Shown here: piece by piece, positions 8,786 through 17,352 of the stretch
How the letters are laid out: each line of letters begins with the position of its first letter
How positions within the stretch are numbered: position 1 is the first letter of the stretch
DNA from: Syntrophaceae bacterium
GTDB lineage: Bacteria > Desulfobacterota > Syntrophia > Syntrophales > UBA2192
Length of the DNA: 64,000 nt
Direction of reading: 5' to 3'
Assembly: GCA_013177795.1 (NCBI GenBank)
Contig: JABLXY010000001.1
Coordinates: forward strand, 248,001-312,000
Notes under the pieces: model-generated
The model's database searches: none
What the model was told of the DNA's origin: nothing
The model's input: only the letters and a program-made list of their open reading frames with translations
Made by a program: the position numbers and the translations under genes

Positions 8786-10755
8786 CCGTCTCGAGGATGA
8801 AAGGGCGGACCGACGGAAACGGCCCGGCAAAGCTCGACGAGGCCACGCTCGAGACCTACGGCAAGTACACGCTGCCGCAGATTCTGGGTGAGCAGGCCAA
8901 GCGCCTGGGACCGAATCACGTCGCGATCCGGGAGAAGGCCTACGGGATCTGGCAAACGGTTACCTGGGAGGAGTATTTCCGCTACGTGCGGCGGGCGGCC
9001 CTGGGGCTCCTGGGGCTCGGCGTGCGGCGCAGGGACAACGTGGCGATCGTGATGAACAATCACCCCGAGTGGCTCTACAGCGAGCTGGGGGCCCAGGCCG
9101 TGGGGTGCGTCACGGTGAATCTCTTCACCTCGTCGATCGCCGATGAGCTGGCAGAGGCGCTCAAGCGGTTCCAGCCGGCGGTGGTGGTCGTCCAGGACCA
9201 GGAGCAGGTCGACAAGCTCATCGAGACCCGCTCGAGGCTCGAATTCGTGAAGACCGTCGTTTACGTGGACCCCACGGGGATGCGCACCTACCGGGACAAC
9301 CCCTGGCTCGTGAGCTTCCGGGAGCTTCTCGAACGGGGGGACGAACTGGAGAGGGAAAAGCCGCAGCTCTTCCCCTCGGAGCTGTGGCGCGGGCGGCCCG
9401 AGGACGTGGCCGTCATGATCCAGACCTCGGGGACGACGGGCCTGCCGAAGCTGGCGATGCTCTCGCACCGGAACTTCACCGCCATGGCGCGCAAGTGGAT
9501 CGAGGCGACCCCCATCGGCATCGGGTCCAACTGGCTCTCCATTACCCCGCCCGCCTGGATCGTCGATCAGATGTGGGGCGCAGGCATCGCGCTCACGGGA
9601 GGCCTGACGATGAATTTCCCCGAGACGGCCGAGACGATCGAGGCCGACTTCCGGGAGATCGGGCCCGACGTGATCGTCTCGTCATCGCGGTTCTGGGAGG
9701 ACCTGGCCTCGAAGATCCGCGTGCGGATGGCCGACGCGGGCTTCGTGAAGCGCAAGCTCTTCGAGGCGGCGGAGCGGATCGGCCAGAGGGCCGCGGACGC
9801 CGAGGCGGCGAAGAAGACCCCCACGGCCGTGTTGCGGGGCCTGCAGCGCATCGCCGGGTCGCTCGTGTTCAGGCCTCTGCTGGACCGCGTGGGCTGTCTC
9901 GGGATCAGATCCGCCTACACGGGGGGCCACCCCATCAGCCCCGAGGTGATTCGCTTTTTCCGCGCCTGCGGCCTCAACCTCAAGCAGTGCTACGGACTCA
10001 CCGAGGCGGGCGGCATCTTCCAGGTGCAGCCCGACGGCGAGGTGAAGCCCGAGACGGTGGGCAAGGCCCTCCCGGGGACGGAGGTGAAGATCGCCGAGGA
10101 CCAGGAGGTGCTCGTCAAGAGCCCCTCCAACTTTGCCGGATATTACAAGGATTACAAGGCGACCGAGGAGGCCTTCCGTGACGGGTGGCTGCGCACGGGC
10201 GACGCGGGGTATCTCGACGCCGACGGGCATCTCGTCATCATCGGCCGCAAGGAGGAGATCATCCGCAACAAGTCCGGCGCCGCCTTCTCCCCCGACTTCA
10301 TCGAGACACGCCTCAAGTTCAGCCCCTACATCAAGGAAGCGGTGATCTTCGGCGAGGGGCGGCCCTACATCACGGCCTTCGTCAACATCGACATGGGCAA
10401 TGTGGGCAACTGGGCGGAGGAGCGGATGATCCCCTACACGACCTACACGGACCTCTCCCAGCAGCCGCAGGTGGAGGAGCTGATCCTCGGCGAAATCCGC
10501 GCGGTCAACGAGCGGCTCCCCGATTACATGAAGATCAAGAAGTTCCTGCTGCTCTACAAGATGCTCGATGCCGACGACGAGGAGCTGACGCGGACGGGGA
10601 AGGTCCGCCGCCGCTTCGTCTACGGTCTCTACCTCAACCTCATCGAGGCCATGTACAGGAACGTCCGGTCGCTGGAGGTGAAGAGCCAGGTCCGATACCG
10701 CGACGGGCAGGTGGGAAAGATCGAAACGACGGTCAAGATACACGACGTGTTCTGA
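8782..10755 (+). CDS. AMP-forming acyl-CoA synthetase (long-chain-type AMP-binding enzyme)
   Basis: 657 residues. It activates a carboxylic acid to its CoA thioester via an acyl-adenylate. Canonical motifs: P-loop TSGTTGLPK at residues 215-223, YGLTEAGG from residue 404, the hinge GWLRTGDAGYLD, GRKEEIIRNKSG, and the C-terminal subdomain with RTGKVRRRF. The closest resemblance is to the long-chain/very-long-chain synthetase branch, but substrate cannot be read from sequence. It sits between the ATPase and permease genes and overlaps livG by 4 bp, so it probably traps the transported acid inside the cell as a CoA ester (inference). Confidence 0.9.
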
Positions 10756-10774
10756 GAGGGACAAGGAGATACGA

Positions 10775-11653
10775 ATGGATTTCTTTCTGCAGCTGCTGAT
10801 CAACGGCGTGAGCATCGGCTTTCTCTACGGGCTGTCCGCCATGGGGTTCGTCATGATCTTCAAGTCCTCAAGCGTGCTCAACTTCGCCCACGGCGAGATC
10901 CTGGCGTTCGGCGCGTTTCTGTTCCTGGCCCTCGTGACCTGGGCGCAGCTGCCCATCGCGCTGGCCTTCGTCGTGACGCTCGCCGGCGCGTTCGTCCTGG
11001 GGTTCGTCATCGAGCGGGTCTTCCTCCGGCCCCTGATCGGCGAGCCGCTGATCCAGGTCATCATGCTCACCGTGGGGCTGGCCTCCATGTTCAAGGGGGG
11101 GATGCTGCTGGTGTGGGGCGGCAACCTCTACACCTACCCCGAGTTTCTCCCCGAGGGGCTCGGGATCGACTGGGGCATCATCCAGGTGCCTCCCGTCTAC
11201 GTGGCGGCGATCGTCATCGGCAGCCTCTTCCTGCTGATGTTCGGCCTGTTCTTCAAGTTCTCCTCCCAGGGCATCTACATGCGCTCCGTGGCGGACAACC
11301 AGCCGGCGGCCCTCTCGCTTGGGGTGCACGTCCGGCGCGTCTTTGCCCTCTCGTGGGCCATCGCGGCACTGGTCGCGGGGATCAGCGGGATCGTGCTCGG
11401 GATCATCAACGGCATCAACGTCCACGAGCTCTCTTCCATCGGGCTGAAGGTGTTCCCCGTGGTCATCCTCGGGGGGCTCGATTCGATCGGAGGGGCGATC
11501 ATCGGCGGGCTCATCATCGGCCTGCTCGAGACCTTCACGGGGGGGTACATTTCGCCCTCGCTGCGGGACATCGTCCCCTACGTGGTGCTCGTCTTCATCC
11601 TGCTGGTGAAGCCCTACGGCCTCTTCGGGCTGGTCGAGATCGAACGCGTGTAA
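10775..11653 (+). CDS. livH: LivH-type inner-membrane permease
   Basis: 292 residues, about eight hydrophobic segments. The start MDFFLQLLINGVSIGFLYGLSAMGFVMIFK and the block VLNFAHGEILAFGAF are hallmarks of LivH. The coupling region near residue 170 (MRSVADNQPAALSLGV) and the C-terminal VILGGLDSIGGAIIGG are also typical. The gene follows the acyl-CoA synthetase after 19 bp, with RBS AAGGAG. It forms the transmembrane channel with LivM. Confidence 0.93.
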   Translation: MDFFLQLLINGVSIGFLYGLSAMGFVMIFKSSSVLNFAHGEILAFGAFLFLALVTWAQLPIALAFVVTLAGAFVLGFVIERVFLRPLIGEPLIQVIMLTVGLASMFKGGMLLVWGGNLYTYPEFLPEGLGIDWGIIQVPPVYVAAIVIGSLFLLMFGLFFKFSSQGIYMRSVADNQPAALSLGVHVRRVFALSWAIAALVAGISGIVLGIINGINVHELSSIGLKVFPVVILGGLDSIGGAIIGGLIIGLLETFTGGYISPSLRDIVPYVVLVFILLVKPYGLFGLVEIERV

Positions 11654-11665
11654 CGGGGAGAGTCA

Positions 11666-12742
11666 ATGCGCGCAAGACCCCTTCGCTTCCGCCCTTGCGG
11701 GAATTACAGGACCCAGTACCGGGAGGAGCTGGCCGTCTTCGAGACCGATTTCGGGCGGCTGTGGGCCGCCGCGGGACTCACGGCGCTGTTTGTCCTCGTG
11801 CCCTGGATCGCCACGCCTTACCTGCTCTACGTCGTGAATTGCATCGGGATCGCCGCCATCGCCGCCCTCGGCCTCAACATCCTCGTGGGGTACACGGGGC
11901 TTATCTCCCTGGGGCACGGGGCCTTTTTCGGGGTTGGGGCCTACTCGGCGGGAATCCTCTCCGTCACGTACGGGGTCCCCTTCCTGGCCGTGGTCCCGGT
12001 CGCGGGTCTCGTAACCGCTGTCGTCGGCATGGTCTTCGGGATCCCGTCGGGAAGGCTCAAGGGGCTTTACCTGACGATCGCGACCCTGGCGGGGCAGTTC
12101 ATCATCGAGTACGTCCTCATTCACTGGGAGAGCGTGACCGGGGGAACCATGGGGATGACGCTGCCCGCCCCCACGCTCTTCGGGGTGCCCGTCGTCGGGG
12201 ACGTGCGCTTTTTCTATGTGATCTACACGGTGGCGGTCGTCATGGTCTTCGGGGCCGTGAATCTCATGCGGACACGCTACGGCCGGGCCTTCGTGGCCAT
12301 CCGGGACAACGACAGGGCCGCGGAGGGCATGGGGATCCCGATCTTCCCGTACAAGCTGCTGTCCTTTGCCGTGAGCTCCTTTTACGCCGGCGTGGCAGGC
12401 GCCCTCTGGGCATACTACATGATCAGCATCTCCGTCGAGCCCTTCAACCTGGGCCTTTCGGTGGAATACATCGCGATGGTGATCATCGGCGGTCTCGGGA
12501 GCATTCCGGGGGCGATCTTCGGCACCGTGTTCATCACGCTGCTCAACGAGGGTCTGCGCTGGCTGACGGACACGATCATGAACATGGGCGGGGTCGCCGG
12601 AGTCAAGCTGACGCTTGCCCCGTTGCGGGAGTTCGTCTTCGGCCTCGCCATCGTGCTCTTCATCCTGTTCGAGCCGCGGGGGCTGGCGGAGGTCTGGCGG
12701 GTCGTGAAGTCGAGCTTCAAGCTCTGGCCCTTCTCCTACTAG
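11666..12742 (+). CDS. livM: LivM-type inner-membrane permease
   Basis: 358 residues. A basic, unusually long N-terminus (MRARPLRFRPCGNYRTQY...) precedes the first membrane segment. LivM signatures: ALGLNILVGYTGLISLGHGAFFGVGAY, FGIPSGRLKGLYLTIATLAGQF, FVAIRDNDRAAEGMGI and VIIGGLGSIPGAIFG. It starts 12 bp after livH with RBS GGGGAGAG. It pairs with LivH in the membrane. Confidence 0.93.
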   Translation: MRARPLRFRPCGNYRTQYREELAVFETDFGRLWAAAGLTALFVLVPWIATPYLLYVVNCIGIAAIAALGLNILVGYTGLISLGHGAFFGVGAYSAGILSVTYGVPFLAVVPVAGLVTAVVGMVFGIPSGRLKGLYLTIATLAGQFIIEYVLIHWESVTGGTMGMTLPAPTLFGVPVVGDVRFFYVIYTVAVVMVFGAVNLMRTRYGRAFVAIRDNDRAAEGMGIPIFPYKLLSFAVSSFYAGVAGALWAYYMISISVEPFNLGLSVEYIAMVIIGGLGSIPGAIFGTVFITLLNEGLRWLTDTIMNMGGVAGVKLTLAPLREFVFGLAIVLFILFEPRGLAEVWRVVKSSFKLWPFSY

Positions 12743-12779
12743 GGTTCAGGGGCCCGGGAACAATGCGGGATCGGAACAT

Positions 12780-13583
12780 ATGAGTGAAGACAAGCTGCTC
12801 GTCATCAACAACATCAGCGTCGTCTACTCCGACGTGATCCAGGTCCTCAAGGGTGTCTCGCTCTCCGTGGTGCGCGGTCAGATCGTCTCGCTGCTGGGCA
12901 GCAACGGCGCCGGCAAGACGACGACCCTCAAGGCCGTCTCGGGGCTCCTGAAGCCCGAGAACGGCGAGGTCACCGAGGGGAGCATCCTCTTCGACGGCCG
13001 GCCGATTCACAATCTCTCCCCCGAGACGATCACGAGGGCCGGGATCATCCAGGTGCTCGAGGGCCGGCAGCCCTTCAAGTACCTCACCGTCGAGGAGAAC
13101 CTCCGGGTCGGCACGGCAACGCGTTGGGGCAAGCCCTACAGGCAGGACCTCGATCGGGTCTATCACTATTTCCCGGCTCTGGCGAAGCGCCGGAGGACGC
13201 TCGCAGGCTACTGCAGCGGAGGCGAGATGCAGATGCTCGTCATCGGCCGGGCGCTCATGGCGCACCCGCGTCTGCTCCTGCTGGACGAGCCGTCGCTGGG
13301 GCTTGCGCCGCTGATCGTGAAGGAGATCTTTCAGATCATCGAGCGCATCAACCGCGAGAGCGGCACGACGATCGTCCTTGTGGAACAGAACGCCAACATG
13401 GCCCTCCAGATCGCGACATACGGCTACGTCATGGAGAACGGGAAGATCGTCATGGAGGGCCGCGCCGAGGAGCTGCGGGAGAACCCGGACGTCAAGGAGT
13501 TCTACCTGGGCATGGGGGCGGCCGGCACGGCGAAGTCCTACAAGGACGTGAAGGCCTACAAGCGCAGGAAGCGATGGCTCTGA
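12780..13583 (+). CDS. livF: LivF-type ABC transporter ATP-binding protein
   Basis: 267 residues. Walker A GSNGAGKTT near residue 40, signature YCSGGEMQMLVIGRAL (SGG retained), Walker B LLLLDEPSLGLAP, H-loop LVEQNANMALQIA. The spacing and LGLAPLIVKEIF identify LivF. The basic C-terminal extension (SYKDVKAYKRRKRWL) is longer than in the enteric protein. It is the second ATPase of the transporter, 37 bp downstream of livM. Confidence 0.93.
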   Translation: MSEDKLLVINNISVVYSDVIQVLKGVSLSVVRGQIVSLLGSNGAGKTTTLKAVSGLLKPENGEVTEGSILFDGRPIHNLSPETITRAGIIQVLEGRQPFKYLTVEENLRVGTATRWGKPYRQDLDRVYHYFPALAKRRRTLAGYCSGGEMQMLVIGRALMAHPRLLLLDEPSLGLAPLIVKEIFQIIERINRESGTTIVLVEQNANMALQIATYGYVMENGKIVMEGRAEELRENPDVKEFYLGMGAAGTAKSYKDVKAYKRRKRWL

Positions 13584-13635
13584 GAGGCAGGGCGCAGGGA
13601 ACGGCGGGATCCGCAAGAAAGAGGGGGCATCGGAC

Positions 13636-14898
13636 GTGAGGCAGAGAGGCAGGTATTTCGACGCGAAGGAGACCAGAAGCAGCAGGCAGAGGCTGAGCGA
13701 CCAGGCGGCGGAGCTGTCGGCCATGATGCGGCTGGCCATGAAGAAATCGCCGGTCATACGCAGGCAGTTCGAGTCGCTCGGGCTCACGCCGACGAAGCGC
13801 GCGGCCTTCGACCTGCTCAAAAAGCTTCCCGTGATCTCCCGCGAGAAGATCGTCCAGATGGAGATCGACGACCCCCCCTACGCGGGGCTGGCAAACCCCG
13901 ACGCCGCGGTGGACCGGATCTTCACCTCGCCCGGGCCGGTCTACGAGCCGCACCTCTCCGAGTCGGACCCGATCTGGGCGAGGGCCTACCATGCCGCCGG
14001 CTTCGGCCCCGGGGACGTGGTCCTCAACGCCTTCTCCTATCACCTTGTCGCGGCAGGGCTCACCTTCCACAGCGGTCTGCGCCGGGTCGGGGCGACCGTC
14101 GTCCCGTCGGGCGCGTCGAGCGCCGCCGTGCAGGTCCAGCTCATCCGCGACCTGAAGGTGACAGGCTACACCGGCACACCGAGCTTCCTGAAGGCGATCA
14201 TCGGGAGGGCCGAGGAGGAGGGGCACGACGTCCGGAAGGACTTCAGGCTCCGCAGGGCGGCCTTCGCCGCGGAACCGCTTCTTCCGGCCCTGCGGGACGA
14301 GTTCGAGGGCAGGTACGGCATCGACACGTACCAGATGTACGGGGCAACCGAGGTGGGTGACGTCGCCTACGAGTGCCGGGAGAAGAACGGGTGGCACCTC
14401 TGCGAGGAGGTGATCGTCGAGATCGTGGATCCCGAGACGGGCCTGGAGGTCGAGCCCGGGGAGCTGGGCGAGGTGGTGGTCACGCGCCCGAACGGCATCT
14501 TCTTCCTCTTTCGCTTCGGGACGGGCGACCTCTCGAGGCTCATCCCCGGGCGCTGCCGCTGCGGGAGGACCTCGCCGCGGCTTGCGGGAGTGGCCGGCAG
14601 GGTGGGGGAGGCCGTAAAGGTGAGGGGCCTGTTCGTGGCGCCAAGCCAGCTCAGGAAGCTTGCCGAGCGGTTCCCGGGCCGAAAGTTCCAGGCCGTCGTG
14701 ACCCGGGAGGGGAACCGGGACGTTCTCACGGTCCGCATCGAGGCGCAGGGTGCGGGGCGGGGAAAGGAGGACATTGCCCCGTTCGAGAAGCAGTTTGCCG
14801 AGATCTGCACGGTCCGGATCGATCGGATCGAGCAGGTCCCGCCGGGGACCCTCGCCGAGGGGTACAAGGCGATCGTGGATGAGCGAAGCTGGAAATAG
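13636..14898 (+). CDS. Phenylacetate-CoA ligase (PaaK)-like adenylate-forming protein
   Basis: 420 residues from a GTG at 13636 (GAGGGGG upstream); last gene of the LIV-type operon. The overall fold follows PaaK: SREKIVQME near residue 70, GYTGTPSFLKAI, the acceptor motif QMYGATEVGDVAYEC, GELGEVVVT, TGDLSRLIPGRCRCGRTSPRL (Cys307, Cys309) and a short C-terminal domain. The phosphate-binding loop expected as TSGTTGKP is replaced by TSPGPVYEP (residues 97-105). PaaK enzymes make aryl-acetyl-CoA from the acid, ATP and CoA. With the altered loop this member may be catalytically divergent. Confidence 0.8.
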   Translation: MRQRGRYFDAKETRSSRQRLSDQAAELSAMMRLAMKKSPVIRRQFESLGLTPTKRAAFDLLKKLPVISREKIVQMEIDDPPYAGLANPDAAVDRIFTSPGPVYEPHLSESDPIWARAYHAAGFGPGDVVLNAFSYHLVAAGLTFHSGLRRVGATVVPSGASSAAVQVQLIRDLKVTGYTGTPSFLKAIIGRAEEEGHDVRKDFRLRRAAFAAEPLLPALRDEFEGRYGIDTYQMYGATEVGDVAYECREKNGWHLCEEVIVEIVDPETGLEVEPGELGEVVVTRPNGIFFLFRFGTGDLSRLIPGRCRCGRTSPRLAGVAGRVGEAVKVRGLFVAPSQLRKLAERFPGRKFQAVVTREGNRDVLTVRIEAQGAGRGKEDIAPFEKQFAEICTVRIDRIEQVPPGTLAEGYKAIVDERSWK

Positions 14899-14939
14899 CT
14901 GGCGATCGAACAGGATACGCGGAACAATTTTGCCGGCTC

Positions 14940-15095
14940 AAAAGCGCTTTGCGACGGTTCTAAGCTCCCTCCACTGCTACGCCACAAACTCGCCCTTTGG
15001 GCTCAGACATGTGGCTTCGCGGCCGTTCCGGTTCGCCAAGAACCGTTCGCGCAAAGGCGCTTTAAACGAGCCTTGCAAAACCGTTCCGCGCTACC
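14940..15095 (+). repeat. Dispersed structured intergenic repeat, copy A
   Basis: It fills most of the 211-bp gap between convergent genes. It contains small hairpins (GCCC-TTT-GGGC near 14993-15003; GGTTC-GCCAA-GAACC near 15030-15044). It resembles copy B (23360-23505) around AGAACCGTTCGCGCAAAG and the reverse complement of copy C (48665-48785) around AAACTCGCCCTTTGGGCTCA. No reading frame or terminator with a T-tract is visible, though the hairpins may help end both transcripts. Confidence 0.65.
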
Positions 15096-15109
15096 TGTCT
15101 TCAAAGGGA

Positions 15110-15568
15110 TCATTTCTTGATGGCAGCCAGCACTTCCCGGATGTTCGGAAGCTCCTTGATCGGGTAGACCTTGATCCAGGCGACCTTCCCCTTTTCGTCC
15201 AGAAGGACGTTGGCGCGCTCCGAGAAGCCCTCCTTGCGGAACAGCCCCAGGGAGGCCGCGACCTTCCCGTGCGGCCAGAAGTCGGCCAGCAGCCTCGTTT
15301 TCCTGATCTTCAGGGATTTCGCCCATGCCGCCTTGCAGGGGACGCTGTCGACGCTCAGGCCGACGGCGACGGCACCCGCCTTCTCGAAGACCTTCACGTT
15401 TTTCTCGAGGGCCTGCATCTGCCTCGCGCAGATGGAGGTCCAGGCAAGGGGATGGAAGGAGAGCAGCACCTTCTTTCCCCTGCAGGCCGAGAGCGTGAAG
15501 TCCTGACCGTTCTGGTCCTTGAGCGTGAAATCCCTCACGCGCTTTCCCACTGTAAGCGATGCGGCCAT
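15110..15568 (-). CDS. Peroxiredoxin-like thiol protein (AhpC/TSA superfamily)
   Basis: 152 residues from ATG 15568, chosen because AAAGGAGG lies 5 nt upstream; a 10-codon upstream extension has no such site. Thioredoxin-fold peroxiredoxin: VGKRVRDFTLKDQNGQDFTL, then the active-site segment FHPLAWTSICARQM, which keeps the PxxxTxxC pattern with the peroxidatic cysteine. SVDSVPCKAAWAKSL carries a second cysteine that may resolve the disulfide. It is predicted to reduce H2O2 or organic peroxides in the cytosol. It lies 29 bp downstream of the ferritin-like gene, forming an oxidative-stress pair. Confidence 0.85.
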   Translation of the reverse strand: MAASLTVGKRVRDFTLKDQNGQDFTLSACRGKKVLLSFHPLAWTSICARQMQALEKNVKVFEKAGAVAVGLSVDSVPCKAAWAKSLKIRKTRLLADFWPHGKVAASLGLFRKEGFSERANVLLDEKGKVAWIKVYPIKELPNIREVLAAIKK

Positions 15569-15597
15569 GGGGTCCTCCTTTCTGAATCCGTGGGGCA

Positions 15598-16122
15598 TCA
15601 GGCCCCGTCAATGCCATGGTGCTCCTTCTTGCGGAACCACCCCTCGGGATCGGAGAAGTAGTCCTCCGTGTCCTTGAGCGACAGGTAGTGCTGTCGCTCC
15701 ATCTTGGAGAGCAGGTCGAAGAACGCCTTTTCCTTCGGGTCGGACGAGGCGTCCCGCAGCTCGGCGTAGAATTTCTCTCCCCGGGCCTCGAAGTCCAGGG
15801 CGGTGCGGACGGCCTTCAGGTCGTCGTTGTCGCCGGGGGCGGCCGCTTCCGCCTTCAGAAGGAACTCCTTGAGGATGTCTTTCACGAGGGTCCCCTTGAC
15901 CTTGACGGGCAGTGACTCCGGCCACTTCTCCTCTTTCTTCCAGCGGCCGTGAATCTCCTTGAGCCGCTCGTAATGTTCCAGCTCGTCGTCGGCGATCTGC
16001 TTGAACATGGACTTGCCCAGGGGGTTGCGGCAACGCTCGGCGCTCTTGAGGTAGAATTCCCGTTCCCTCATCTCATTGGCGAGGGCGACCTCGAGGGCGT
16101 TCAGCCGTTCTTCCTTTTTCAT
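15598..16122 (-). CDS. Rubrerythrin/ferritin-like diiron protein
   Basis: 174 residues from ATG 16122 (RBS AAAGGAGGG). The expected four-helix diiron ligands are visible: E in ALANEMREREFY, ExxH in ADDELEHYERL, E in DFEARGEKFY, and ExxH in SKMERQHYLSL. There is no C-terminal rubredoxin domain, so this is a rubrerythrin-like (COG1633) protein rather than classical rubrerythrin. Such proteins store or oxidise iron and scavenge peroxide in anaerobes. It is co-directional with the peroxiredoxin gene. Confidence 0.85.
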   Translation of the reverse strand: MKKEERLNALEVALANEMREREFYLKSAERCRNPLGKSMFKQIADDELEHYERLKEIHGRWKKEEKWPESLPVKVKGTLVKDILKEFLLKAEAAAPGDNDDLKAVRTALDFEARGEKFYAELRDASSDPKEKAFFDLLSKMERQHYLSLKDTEDYFSDPEGWFRKKEHHGIDGA

Positions 16123-16289
16123 GGGAACCCTCCTTTGAGACATCAAAATGTTTGCCGCTACTATATCAGAAGGGCCCCCACACGGGAAACAGGAAGTTTC
16201 AATATCAAGCCCCCGGGCCAAATCCCTTGAATTACCCTGCCCGGTGTGAAAGAATCGTGCAGCAGACCTTTCACGCCGACGGGTTGTCG

Positions 16290-17330
16290 ATGGTCAGAAC
16301 CATGCTGTATGCATTCCTGCTCGTCCTTGTCGTTGCCGCCTCGCTGCTTGCCTACCCTGTCATCCGCGTCAAAATGACCGACTCGGTGAGGCCTGTCGCG
16401 GGGCCTTTCTCCACCGCAGATGCCGAGACGCGCCTGTATGGGCACGTGCATCACCTCAGCGTGACGATCGGGTCCCGCAGCGTCTACGAGTACGATCGGC
16501 TCGAACGGGCGAAGGCGTACATTCTCTCCGTACTGGAGGAACTGGGTCTTCCCGTCGATCGTCAGACGTTCGACTACGAGGGCAGGCCCTATCAGAACCT
16601 CATCGTGACGATCGGCGGCCACGAACGCAGGGAGGAGACCGTCATCATCGGCGCGCATTACGACACCACCGAGGGAACACCCGGGGCCGACGACAACGCG
16701 AGCAGCGTCGCGGTGCTTCTCGAGTTGTGCCGAGCGCTGAAGGACTTCCGCCCGGAGAGGACGCTGAAGCTCATCTTCTTCACCCTCGAGGAGCCGCCCG
16801 CGTTCGGCACATCCCGCATGGGAAGCTACGTCTACGCCACGGAGGCCCAGAAACGAGGCGAACAGGTGCACGGGATGATTTCCCTGGAGATGGTGGGTTA
16901 CTACGACGACCGGGAGGGAAGCCAGGCTTTTCCGCTGCCCGGCATGGGAGCGATGTTCTCGAACCGCGGCAACTTCATCGGCGTGGTGGGAAACCTGCCT
17001 TCCCGTGAGCTGGTCACCTCGGTCGCGAATGCGCTCAAACGGGCGTCCCCTCTTCCCGTGGAATCTCTTGCGGCCCCTGCGTTTGTGCCCGGAATCAGCT
17101 TTTCCGATCACGGGTCTTTCTGGAAGACGGGGTATCGGGCCGTCATGATCACGGACACGGCATTTTACCGGAACCCCAACTACCACACGGAGATGGACAC
17201 CATCGAGACGCTCCGGTTCGACCGGATGGCCGATCTGCTGCGGGCAATGGTGCACGTCGCGCACACGCTGGCCGGGGTTTCCGAGGCAGGGACGGACGGC
17301 CTCCTGCGCATTCCCCCGCAGGGAGGCTGA
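16290..17330 (+). CDS. M28 family zinc aminopeptidase, membrane-anchored
   Basis: 346 residues from ATG 16290, which places a hydrophobic anchor (LYAFLLVLVVAASLLAYPV) at the N-terminus. The RBS is weak, and ATG 16302 is an alternative. Zinc ligands of the M28 fold: H and D in GAHYDTTEG, D in GADDNASS, the EE pair in FTLEEPPAF, and H in NPNYHTEMDT. The active site faces the periplasm if the anchor is retained. It releases N-terminal residues or processes peptides; natural substrate unknown. It is convergent with recJ and divergent from the ferritin-like gene. Confidence 0.85.
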   Translation: MVRTMLYAFLLVLVVAASLLAYPVIRVKMTDSVRPVAGPFSTADAETRLYGHVHHLSVTIGSRSVYEYDRLERAKAYILSVLEELGLPVDRQTFDYEGRPYQNLIVTIGGHERREETVIIGAHYDTTEGTPGADDNASSVAVLLELCRALKDFRPERTLKLIFFTLEEPPAFGTSRMGSYVYATEAQKRGEQVHGMISLEMVGYYDDREGSQAFPLPGMGAMFSNRGNFIGVVGNLPSRELVTSVANALKRASPLPVESLAAPAFVPGISFSDHGSFWKTGYRAVMITDTAFYRNPNYHTEMDTIETLRFDRMADLLRAMVHVAHTLAGVSEAGTDGLLRIPPQGG

Positions 17331-17352
17331 TCCAGGGGTTCCGCGCTGCGGC

